From positions 1 to 64,000 of the forward strand of contig NZ_JAYLLN010000016.1 of assembly GCF_037126265.1 (NCBI RefSeq): a DNA stretch of 64,000 bases, read 5' to 3'. Below are positions 34,901 through 42,901 of the stretch, one piece after another; the stretch's first letter is position 1, and each line of letters starts with the position of its first letter. The notes under the pieces are model-generated. The model did no database searches and had not been told where the DNA came from. It saw nothing but the letters and a program-made list of their open reading frames with translations. This stretch comes from Sphingobacterium tenebrionis (GTDB lineage Bacteria; Bacteroidota; Bacteroidia; Sphingobacteriales; Sphingobacteriaceae). The position numbers and the translations under genes are program-made.

Positions 34901-36616
34901 GTGAAATTACACTGCCTATTATTGATCTCGTGCATTTTTTGTGCATGTACATCTGCGCATAAGACGAAACCCGAAAGGGAAAAAGTAAAAGATCCGTATA
35001 ATACGATGGCCTATAAGTTTCTGGATGATCAGCAGCCGGATAGTGCCTTTTATTATTTCGATAAAGCGAAGACGTTTTATATGAAACGGAACGATAGTTT
35101 AGGCATTGCTGCTGCCTATATCAATATGGCGATCACGCAGTTTGAGTATAACGATTTTTACGGTTCGCAGGAATCATCCATCGAGGCCATCCCATACCTG
35201 GATACAATTGATCAAACGAGTAGATCATATCTCTCCATGAATTATAATACCCTTGGAAATAGCAGTGATGAGATCAATTTGCCCGAGAAAGCAATCTATT
35301 ATTACCAGCAAGCTATTCGATTTGCATCAGATTCTTCGCAGGTAGCTGTATATCAGAATAATTTGGCATTGAGTTATCGGAAAATCGGGAAAAAAGTGGA
35401 GGCCTTGGAACTGTTAAAATCAAGCCTGGCAAAAAGCGAATACGGATCGCTGGATTATGCTCGCACCTTATCCAATATGGCCAATACGCGAAGATTATTG
35501 GGGGATACGACCAATGTGCTGAAGGATTTACATCGGGCACTGCAAATCCGTAAGAAAGAGAATCATCTGATTGGGATGAATTCCAGTTATGCTTTACTTA
35601 GCGATTATTATGTTGGGAAGAACAGCGATTCAGCGATGTACTATGCGAAGAAGCGATATGAAATGGCAAAACAACTGAAGATTCCCACAGATCAGATGAA
35701 GGGTTTGAAACAGCTCATTGCTCTCCAACCCAATCAGAATAACAGCGATTATTTTAAAGCATACATCCGGATTCAGGACTCCGTGAGTACCGTTCAGACC
35801 ATAACCCGAAACCAATTCGCGTTGATCAGGTTTGAGGCGGAAAAATCAAAAGCTGAAAACCTTCAACTGCAGAAGGATAAGGCTTTGGCCGAAAAAAGCC
35901 TAGTCTGGCAAAAGGCCGGAACTGCTTTTTTGCTCCTAACGGGTCTTTATGCGGTGCTGTGGTTTATCAGGCATCGAAAGAGACAGGCCTTACTCATGGA
36001 GAATAAAATTCAGGAAAATAAATTGAAGACCTCCAAAAAGGTGCATGATGTGGTGGCCAACGGAATCTACCGGGTGATGATCGAAATCGAACATCAAGAT
36101 CAGTTGGAAAAAGAACATGTGTTGGATCAATTGGAAGATATGTACCATAAATCGCGCGACATCTCCCATGAGCGGGATATGGAATCGGAGGAGGGTGTTC
36201 ATGACCAGCGAGCCTATCATGAACAGGTAGGTGATCTGATTAAATCATTTGCGAATGAACATTGCAAAGTGCTATTGGTCGGGAATGAGCCGGAGACCTG
36301 GAAGGGGATTTCCAAGAAAAATAAACAGGAGCTGTTGAATGGATTTCAGGAGCTGATGGTGAATATGAGTAAGCACAGCATGGCCAGTACAGTTCTTTTT
36401 AAGTTTGAAAGAATGAACGGATTCTTGTTGATCCAGTATTCGGATAATGGAATTGGTGTTAAAAATGGGTTTGAAGGAATGGATGCTAGGGCCTATTATG
36501 GAAAAGGTCTTAAAAATACGGTTTCCCGTATGGAAAGCTTGAACGGGCAGATTAATTTTGAAAGTAGGGAAGGAGAAGGATTCAAATGTAGGATCGAGAT
36601 TCCAGTGAAGGACTAA
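34901..36616 (+). CDS. TPR-containing lipoprotein histidine kinase
   Basis: Starting at GTG 34901, the 571-residue protein begins with a lipoprotein signal (MKLHCLLLISCIFCAC). I prefer this to TTG 34883, which pushes the signal inward. Residues about 40-300 are tetratricopeptide repeats (AIYYYQQAIRFA, YARTLSNMANTRRLLGD). One membrane helix lies near 345-360, then an H-box-like KTSKKVHDVVANGIYRVMIE and an ATP-binding domain (ELLNGFQELMVNMSKHS as N-box; YSDNGIG and GKGLKNTVSRMESLNGQ). The response regulator follows after 23 bases. TPR kinases of this class sense envelope-side cues; the stimulus is unknown. Confidence 0.88.
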   Translation: MKLHCLLLISCIFCACTSAHKTKPEREKVKDPYNTMAYKFLDDQQPDSAFYYFDKAKTFYMKRNDSLGIAAAYINMAITQFEYNDFYGSQESSIEAIPYLDTIDQTSRSYLSMNYNTLGNSSDEINLPEKAIYYYQQAIRFASDSSQVAVYQNNLALSYRKIGKKVEALELLKSSLAKSEYGSLDYARTLSNMANTRRLLGDTTNVLKDLHRALQIRKKENHLIGMNSSYALLSDYYVGKNSDSAMYYAKKRYEMAKQLKIPTDQMKGLKQLIALQPNQNNSDYFKAYIRIQDSVSTVQTITRNQFALIRFEAEKSKAENLQLQKDKALAEKSLVWQKAGTAFLLLTGLYAVLWFIRHRKRQALLMENKIQENKLKTSKKVHDVVANGIYRVMIEIEHQDQLEKEHVLDQLEDMYHKSRDISHERDMESEEGVHDQRAYHEQVGDLIKSFANEHCKVLLVGNEPETWKGISKKNKQELLNGFQELMVNMSKHSMASTVLFKFERMNGFLLIQYSDNGIGVKNGFEGMDARAYYGKGLKNTVSRMESLNGQINFESREGEGFKCRIEIPVKD

Positions 36617-36639
36617 TGCTTTCCATTAAGAATTGAATT

Positions 36640-37254
36640 ATGTTTAAAAAAGTACTCATTGCTGAAGATCATGAGATTGCGAATATCTCGGTTCAGAAAA
36701 CGTTGCATGAATTTGGAATTCCAGATGCTAAATATGTTTTCTATTGTGACCATGCGCTGACCTGGATCAAAAAGGCGGTTGCACAGGGGGAGCCATATGA
36801 TCTTCTGTTAACGGATATTGAATTTGAGGATGATGATAATCAGCAGGAGTTGCTGAATGGTTTGGACCTGATCCGTGCGGTAAAGACTGTTCAGCCGGAT
36901 ATCAAGGTAATCATTCTTTCGGCTTTGGATCGGACAGCTGAAATTGATGGCCTATTCAAACAAGGTTTGGTAGATGCATATGTTCGAAAAGCACGGAAGG
37001 ATGCGCAGCACTTGAAGGAAGCTTTGCAGGCTATAGCCATGAACAAAACCTATAAATCGCCAGATTTAAAGAAGGTAACGCAGGAGAAGAATTCGCATGA
37101 ATTTTCGAGTTTGGATATCCATATCGTGCGGTTTTTGTATGAAGGTATTCCTCAGAAGGAAATGCCTAAGTACCTACAGGAAAGAAATATAAAGCCATCC
37201 AGTTTAAGTTCCATCGAGACGGTTGAATTTGATGAAGGATGTGCTGGATTTTAA
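36640..37254 (+). CDS. Response regulator with frameshifted C-terminal HTH
   Basis: The receiver domain is intact: acidic pair Glu9-Asp10, phospho-acceptor Asp59 in LLLTDIEFEDD, Ser/Thr position in VIILSALDRT, and a Lys near VRKARKD. The LuxR-like end reads SSLDIHIVRFLYEGIPQKEM then KPSSLSSIE, but the annotated frame then gives TVEFDEGCAGF and stops at 37254. Shifting frame at about 37220 restores RLNLMKDVLDFNKNEQLVGY, ending CKEIGLI at 37303, as expected for this family. So a 2-base loss, a 1-base gain or a sequencing error breaks the recognition helix. Output from this two-component system may be lost. Confidence 0.85.
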   Translation: MFKKVLIAEDHEIANISVQKTLHEFGIPDAKYVFYCDHALTWIKKAVAQGEPYDLLLTDIEFEDDDNQQELLNGLDLIRAVKTVQPDIKVIILSALDRTAEIDGLFKQGLVDAYVRKARKDAQHLKEALQAIAMNKTYKSPDLKKVTQEKNSHEFSSLDIHIVRFLYEGIPQKEMPKYLQERNIKPSSLSSIETVEFDEGCAGF

Positions 37255-37288
37255 TAAAAATGAACAGTTGGTTGGTTATTGTAAGGAG

Positions 37289-37332
37289 ATAGGATTGATT
37301 TAATTTTCAATCCTATGCTCTTTATTCTCTTT
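37289..37332 (+). terminator. Terminator after the response regulator
   Basis: ATAGGATTGA pairs with TCAATCCTAT, followed after a short spacer by CTTTATTCTCTTTTTTT. The stem overlaps the stop codon of the frame-restored response regulator at 37301-37303, which supports that stop as the ancestral one. Confidence 0.55.
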
Positions 37333-37360
37333 TTTTAATACCTCTTATGAACTGGTCTTC

Positions 37361-38422
37361 TTATGAACTGGTCTTCAAAGAAGCCATATCAATCACAAAT
37401 CGATATTTAATATCCCCTTTCAGCAATCTTTCGTATGCCTCATTGATATCTTGGATATTAATCACCTCCACATCGGCAGTAATACCATTTTCTCCGCAGA
37501 AGTCCAACATTTCCTGGGTTTCTTGAATACTTCCGATCGTTGATCCAGCAAAGTTCTTTCTGGCTGGAATCAGACTAAAAGCCGCAATAGGTAGTGGATG
37601 TTCCGGTGCGCCGACCAGGGCCAATGTCCCATCGACCTTTAACAGTTTCAGGTAGGCATTCACATCATGCTCCGCAGAAACACAATCCAACACAAAATGT
37701 AAGGTATTGGCATTGGCCGACATCTGTTCCGGATCGGTAGAAAGAATGACCTCATCTGCCCCTAAACGTTTTGCATCCTCGATTTTTGATGTTGAAGTTG
37801 TAATAACCACGACATGGGCACCCATGGCTTTCGCCAATTTAACCCCCATATGGCCAAGACCCCCGATTCCAACAATACCGACTTTCATCTCTGGACCGAT
37901 ATTCCAATGCTTCAACGGCGACCAGGTCGTCACTCCGGCACATAATAATGGGGCGGTCGCAGCAAGATCCAGATTATCGGGCACGCGTAAAACAAAGTCT
38001 TCATCTACCACCAGCTTCTCCGAATATCCCCCGAAGGTCTGTTTGTTCAAATGCTTATCCGGGGAGTTGTAGGTTTGAATATTCCCTTTTTCACAATACT
38101 GCTCACTTCCTTTTTGGCATTGTTCACATTCGCGACAGGAATCGACCATACAGCCTACGGCCGCTAGGTCACCCACCTTAAATTTACGGACTGCATCACC
38201 AACCCTCGTGATCCGACCTACGATTTCATGTCCCGGTACATTCGGATATACCGTTCCATGCCATTCATTGCGTGCTGTATGCAGATCGGAATGGCATACC
38301 CCACAAAAGAGGATGTCGATCTCCACGTCTTTGCTAGTAGGTTCCCGGCGGTCGATTTGCATTTCTTTCAATGCCGCTTCTGGAGCATCGGTTCCAAAAG
38401 CCTTAACGGATTGTGTATTCAT
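37361..38422 (-). CDS. Zinc-dependent NAD(P)H alcohol/aldehyde dehydrogenase (YahK/CAD-like)
   Basis: A 353-residue medium-chain dehydrogenase. The catalytic zinc site includes CGVCHSDLHTARNEW and GHEIVGRI. Structural zinc cysteines are in CMVDSCRECEQCQKGSEQYC. The NADP-binding motif is VGIGGLGHMGVKLAKAMGA. It fits the YahK/cinnamyl-alcohol-type branch that reduces a broad set of aldehydes. It stands alone and converges on the response regulator gene. The last 16 bases including the stop are duplicated in tandem just outside the gene (37345-37376). Confidence 0.92.
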   Translation of the reverse strand: MNTQSVKAFGTDAPEAALKEMQIDRREPTSKDVEIDILFCGVCHSDLHTARNEWHGTVYPNVPGHEIVGRITRVGDAVRKFKVGDLAAVGCMVDSCRECEQCQKGSEQYCEKGNIQTYNSPDKHLNKQTFGGYSEKLVVDEDFVLRVPDNLDLAATAPLLCAGVTTWSPLKHWNIGPEMKVGIVGIGGLGHMGVKLAKAMGAHVVVITTSTSKIEDAKRLGADEVILSTDPEQMSANANTLHFVLDCVSAEHDVNAYLKLLKVDGTLALVGAPEHPLPIAAFSLIPARKNFAGSTIGSIQETQEMLDFCGENGITADVEVINIQDINEAYERLLKGDIKYRFVIDMASLKTSS

Positions 38423-38533
38423 GGTTGTGTTTTTCTAGATATATGCTACAATATACATAATTGCTGATTTCTTTGGTAGCTTTGTTATAGCAATATTTTG
38501 ATTATTACCGTTTAAATTTAAAAGGAGATACAG

Positions 38534-39939
38534 ATGGCAAGTACAGGAATGAACAGAAAAAACTTTATTAAGAAATCGGTGTTGGGAATATCAGGTTTCA
38601 GTATGTTAAGCAGTTTCGGAGAATCGAAAGATTTCAGGGATGAAAATCATGATGGAACAGCGTTCCAGGAAAACCAAAATATAGCAGCTATGGATACTTT
38701 ACTATTTAAGAATGTTCGTCTGGAAACAGGTTTTGTATACCAGGGAGAGGAGGTCATTGGAACCGACACCGATTTATTTCAGGTGGAGGTAGTTAATGGG
38801 AAGATCAATAAAATAACGGCCCAGCATGGGGGTCTGGGCCTGGGCTTGTTTCTGGAGCAGGGCAGGTCATCGATGCGAAAGGAAAATTGATGCTTCCTGC
38901 ATTTAAGGATATGCATATTCATTTGGATAAGACCTTTTATGGTGAAAAGTGGCAAGCTGTACGTAGAGGTTCTGGAGGGGTGAAAGGGATGATCGCACTG
39001 GAGCAGAAGATCATGCCGGAGATTTTGAAGAATGCAACTGCCAAAGCGGAAAAGCTGATCGAACTGTTGCAATCTAAGGGGTCAACCTTTGCAAGAAGCC
39101 ATGTGAATGTGGAGCCGACCTCATAATTGGAGGCCTTAAAGAAATTGCAGGTGGCTTTGGATAATAAAAAGGATTCGTTTTCTGCGGAATTGGTTGCTTT
39201 TCCTCAGCATGGGCTGTTCTATACGGACTCTGTTCCTTATATGAAGGATGCCGCACAGGCTGGAATTGATTTTATTGGAGGGGTGGATCCGTTTAGTTTG
39301 GATGGAAGTATTGAGAAGCCGATCGATTTTACGGTGCAGCTGGCTTTGGATCATGGGAAAGGGATTGATATACATTTGCATGAGGGCGGTGAATCGGGTG
39401 TGAAGACGGTGGAGTATTTGCTGGATAAGGTGTTGGAGAATCCTGGGTTAAAAGGAAAGACCTATCTGAGCCATTGTTTTGTGTTGGGAAGGGTGGAGAG
39501 ACAGAAGCAGGAGGAATTGGCGGTTAGGTTGGCGGAGGCTGAGGTGGGGATTATATCGACCATTCCGTTTGGGGGATTGCAGATGCCTATCCCAACGTTG
39601 TTGAAGCATGGGGTTAAGGTGATGACGGGGAATGATAGTATAGTGGATCATTGGAATACGTTTGGAACAGGGTCGGTATTGGAGAAGGCTAATTTAGCGG
39701 CGCAGTTGTATGGGTATGTGTCTGAGTTTGATCTTTCTAGGGCGCTTAAATTGGCAAATGTGGAGGTGTTGCCGTTGGATGATAAGGGGAATATGAAATG
39801 GCCAAAGGTTGGAGATGTGGCGGATTTTGTGTTGATGGATGCGAGTTGTTCTGCGGAGGTGGTTTCGAGGGTATCGGATGTGAATATGGTGGTGAAGAAT
39901 GGGAAGGTGGTTAAGGATTTGAAGATTTTTGAGGTGTAG
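38534..39939 (+). pseudogene. Amidohydrolase (cytosine-deaminase-like), broken by frameshift and stop
   Basis: Three consecutive frames together make one exported amidohydrolase. 38534-38890 gives a leader-like start (MNRKNFIKKSVLGISGFSML) and the N-terminal beta domain. At about 38830-38850 the frame shifts to one encoding VIDAKGKLMLPAFKDMHIHL with the metal-binding HxH. An in-frame TAA at 39124-39126 follows HVNVEPTS, and the rest (LEALKKLQVALDNKKDSF through IDIHLHEGGESG, TYLSHCF and MTGNDSIVDHW) runs to 39939. Two independent lesions suggest an inactive gene. The substrate would have been a cyclic amide or imine. Confidence 0.82.
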
Positions 39940-39960
39940 ATTTGACGTGTAGAACTGTAT

Positions 39961-40132
39961 CGTCATTGCGAGGAACGAAGCAATCTCCTCGCCATTGCGA
40001 GGCCCTACGTCATTGCCAGGCCATCGTCATTGCGAGGAACGAAGCAATCTTTCGACTAGTGTAAAGATTGCTTCGTCGTGCCTCCTCGCAATGACGCGGA
40101 GATTGCTTCGTCGTGCCTCCTCGCAATGACGG
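39961..40132. repeat. Palindromic repeat array, copy D
   Basis: Several units in both directions: CGTCATTGCGAGGAACGAAG appears at 39961 and 40025, decayed bits lie between (CGCCATTGCGAGGCCC), then the head-to-head linker CTTTCGACTAGTGTAAAG, and two tandem copies of the GCTTCGTCGTGCCTCCTCGC unit ending at 40132. The linker is shared with the copy at 45128. It lies between the pseudogene and the convergent PPOX-type gene. Confidence 0.9.
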
Positions 40133-40148
40133 AGGGCTTCAAATGACG

Positions 40149-40664
40149 TTAAAGATTCAAATCGCCTTCTTTGCCTAAATCATTCTTCTCTCCAGTTATA
40201 GCATTTTTAAGCATTTCAAATAAAGTTACAATTTTACTTGATCCCGTATCCCAATAATGAGCATCTTCCGGGCTCACCTTCAAAACCCTAATATTCGGAT
40301 CTTCTTTTCCTTTTTGGAACCATCCCTCCATCATTTTGTTCCAATATTTATCAATACGTTCCTGATCCCTGCTCATAGATGCTTTCCCATTAATACTCAA
40401 AAACGTATAGTTCTTCGGATCGGCATAGAACAAAGAAACCCGATTATCCTTTTCCAGATTCTGGAAAGTCTCACTCTCTGCGGAACATAAATAAAAGATA
40501 TTTCCAGATTCATCCACTTCCTGACGGCTCATCGGAACCCCATGTGGATAATTTGAACCCGATGGAAAGGAACAAACCGTACCTACATCAATATCATCCA
40601 CAATTGTCTTTAATTTCTTGATCGCCTCTTCGTTGTTTTTATTACTAATAGCCATGATTTTCAA
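40149..40664 (-). CDS. Pyridoxamine 5'-phosphate oxidase-fold (general stress) protein
   Basis: A 171-residue split-barrel flavin-binding-type protein of the general-stress PPOX family. Typical stretches are VGTVCSFPSGSNYPHGVPMS, NIFYLCSAESETFQNLEKDN and RVSLFYADPKNYTFLSINGK, then WFQKGKEDPNIRVLKVSPED near the end. Members usually bind FMN or a related cofactor and are induced by stress; this is not the biosynthetic PdxH. It is a single-gene unit. The start could be ATG 40664 or the Met four codons in. Confidence 0.82.
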   Translation of the reverse strand: MKIMAISNKNNEEAIKKLKTIVDDIDVGTVCSFPSGSNYPHGVPMSRQEVDESGNIFYLCSAESETFQNLEKDNRVSLFYADPKNYTFLSINGKASMSRDQERIDKYWNKMMEGWFQKGKEDPNIRVLKVSPEDAHYWDTGSSKIVTLFEMLKNAITGEKNDLGKEGDLNL

Positions 40665-40768
40665 ATTTTGATTACCTATTCAACACCAACATCAACATAA
40701 AAGTTTTAGGAAATAAAATTTAAAATACTAAAAATATTAGTAAATTTACCCTGATCATAGGAGGGAAT

Positions 40769-42046
40769 ATGTTTGATTTTGGTGATAAGCTACAGATATT
40801 GGCCGATGCTGCGAAATACGATGTAAGTTGCAGCTCGAGCGGAGGGAAAAGGAAAAACATAGGAGGTATAGGAGATTCTTCAAGCAGCGGTATTTGCCAT
40901 ACCTATACCGAAGATGGCCGCTGCGTATCCTTATTAAAGATTCTGATGACCAATTACTGCATCTTCGATTGCGCATTTTGTGTGAGTCGGAAGAGTAATG
41001 ATATCCAACGGGCAGCATTCTCGGTGAAAGAAGTGGTGGAACTGACGATGAATTTTTATCGCCGGAATTATATCGAGGGATTATTCCTGAGTTCTGGAAT
41101 CTTCAAATCGGCAGATTATACGATGGAACGCCTGATGATGGTGGTCAAAAAGCTCCGAACGGAGGAGAAGTTCCATGGCTATATCCATTTGAAGGCTATT
41201 CCAGGCGCCAGTGAAGCTTTGTTGAAGGAGGCGGGATTGTATGTAGATCGGATGAGTGTTAACCTGGAGATCCCTACGGAAGAAGGGCTGAAATTGGTAG
41301 CTCCCGAAAAGGATCATCAATCCGTTCGTGAACCTTTGCAGACCATCAAGACCGAAATCATGTCTTTAAAAGAAGAGAAGAAAACCATTAAGAAAGTGCC
41401 GCTTTTTGTACCTGCAGGACAAAGTACACAAATGGTGATCGGAGCAACAGGAGAGAGCGATCTGGATATTATGGGCACCGCCAATGAATTCTATAAGAGC
41501 TATAATCTGAAAAGGGTGTATTATTCGGGTTATATCCCCATCAATCCGAAGGATTCCTTGTTGCCACAAGTAGGCACAGCACCGCCATTGCAACGTGAAA
41601 ACAGGCTTTACCAAACCGATTGGTTATTGCGATTCTACGGATTTTCGCTCCATGAGATCTTGAATACAAAGCATCAGAATCTGGAATTGGATATGGATCC
41701 GAAATTAGCCTGGGCCATTCGCAATCCGCAGTTCTTTCCGATAGATATCAATACAGCATCCTATCAATGGATCATTCGGATTCCGGGGGTTGGCAGGCAA
41801 TCAGCGAATAAGATTGTACAGGCGAGGAAATTTGGGAAATTGCGGGAGGATCAGGTGAAGAAAATGGGGATTGCTTTTAATCGGGCGAAATATTTTATGA
41901 GCTGCGCGGATTCGGTGTTTGGCTTGGGATTTCAATATCCAGAGCAAGTAAGAAAAGCCTTGGTCAAGCAACCCTTAATCGGAGAGGCTTCAAATTCATC
42001 CCGATTGATTTCTGAGGTTGATTCTTATCAGCTGACCTTATTTTAA
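40769..42046 (+). CDS. Radical SAM protein of the UDG-linked DNA modification/repair group (TIGR03916-type)
   Basis: The 425-residue protein has the radical SAM cluster cysteines Cys64, Cys68 and Cys71 (NYCIFDCAFCVSR). An earlier Cys-containing stretch (GICHTYTEDGRCVSLLKIL) and a C-terminal helix-hairpin-helix (IPGVGRQSANKIVQARKFG) mark a DNA-binding radical SAM enzyme. This build matches a family known mainly from its linkage to uracil-DNA glycosylase and to the gene type that follows here. The chemistry is not established. The partner gene starts 34 bases downstream. Confidence 0.85.
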   Translation: MFDFGDKLQILADAAKYDVSCSSSGGKRKNIGGIGDSSSSGICHTYTEDGRCVSLLKILMTNYCIFDCAFCVSRKSNDIQRAAFSVKEVVELTMNFYRRNYIEGLFLSSGIFKSADYTMERLMMVVKKLRTEEKFHGYIHLKAIPGASEALLKEAGLYVDRMSVNLEIPTEEGLKLVAPEKDHQSVREPLQTIKTEIMSLKEEKKTIKKVPLFVPAGQSTQMVIGATGESDLDIMGTANEFYKSYNLKRVYYSGYIPINPKDSLLPQVGTAPPLQRENRLYQTDWLLRFYGFSLHEILNTKHQNLELDMDPKLAWAIRNPQFFPIDINTASYQWIIRIPGVGRQSANKIVQARKFGKLREDQVKKMGIAFNRAKYFMSCADSVFGLGFQYPEQVRKALVKQPLIGEASNSSRLISEVDSYQLTLF

Positions 42047-42080
42047 ATTGAGAATTATTCATGTAAATTAAGAATCAACC

Positions 42081-42839
42081 ATGTACTATATATTCGATGG
42101 CACCTATGCCGGTTATATCTGTTGTGTTTTCGAGGCTTTTTCGCGGAAGGAAATCGATGCTCGACCGACTCGGTTGGATCTGATCCAAACCACCCTGTTT
42201 TTCGAAAGTCGGCCGATTGAAACCCATCCGGAGAGATTCCAGCGGGTAGTCCAGGCCATGGAAAAGAAAATAGGCCATGCCGGCATGAAACTTTTCTACC
42301 AGAATTTTCTGGCGGATGAGGAAAAAGCCTGGCTGAATGGATTCCAATTATTGATCAAGCTTTTCCAATCCGAAACTTTGGATCTGAAGAACTATGGAGA
42401 TCCGCAGATCCTGCAGTTCCATCAGACCATCAAGAAAGTCAATCGCGAGCGGCATCGGATGAAGGCTTTTGTTCGCTTTATGAAGGATGCCAATGAGTTA
42501 TATACAGCTATTATAGAACCTGATTTCAATGTGCTTCCTTTGATCATTGATTTTTTTAGGAACCGTTATGCCGATCAGCAGTGGCTGATCTATGATATCC
42601 GTAGGCAATACGGCTACCATTATAACCTGAAAGAAGTGCAGGAGGTATTCAGCACGGCCGAAATGCTGACGGATGAAAGCCAGAGTCTGCAGGTGAGTCT
42701 GGACTTGAAGGAGGAGGAATACCAGATTCTTTGGAAGAAATATTTTAAGAGTACCAATATCGAGCAGCGCAAAAACCTGAAGCTGCATATCCGACATGTT
42801 CCGCAGCGCTATTGGAAATATTTGACAGAAAAGACCTAA
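42081..42839 (+). CDS. TIGR03915-type DNA metabolism protein, partner of the radical SAM gene
   Basis: A 252-residue soluble protein beginning MYYIFDGTYAGYICCVFEAF, followed by RPTRLDLIQTTLFFESRPIE and, near the C-terminus, LDLKEEEYQILWKKYFKSTN and HIRHVPQRYWKYLTEK. It matches my memory of the TIGR03915 family, which is encoded beside the radical SAM gene and in some bacteria is fused to a uracil-DNA glycosylase. Here it has no glycosylase part and none is adjacent. Role in DNA repair or modification is inferred from linkage. Confidence 0.78.
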   Translation: MYYIFDGTYAGYICCVFEAFSRKEIDARPTRLDLIQTTLFFESRPIETHPERFQRVVQAMEKKIGHAGMKLFYQNFLADEEKAWLNGFQLLIKLFQSETLDLKNYGDPQILQFHQTIKKVNRERHRMKAFVRFMKDANELYTAIIEPDFNVLPLIIDFFRNRYADQQWLIYDIRRQYGYHYNLKEVQEVFSTAEMLTDESQSLQVSLDLKEEEYQILWKKYFKSTNIEQRKNLKLHIRHVPQRYWKYLTEKT

Positions 42840-42901
42840 ACAATTTTTGTCCTTTCATGTTCAATAGGTAACCATAATTTTTAGACGTTATACCATTTAT
42901 C

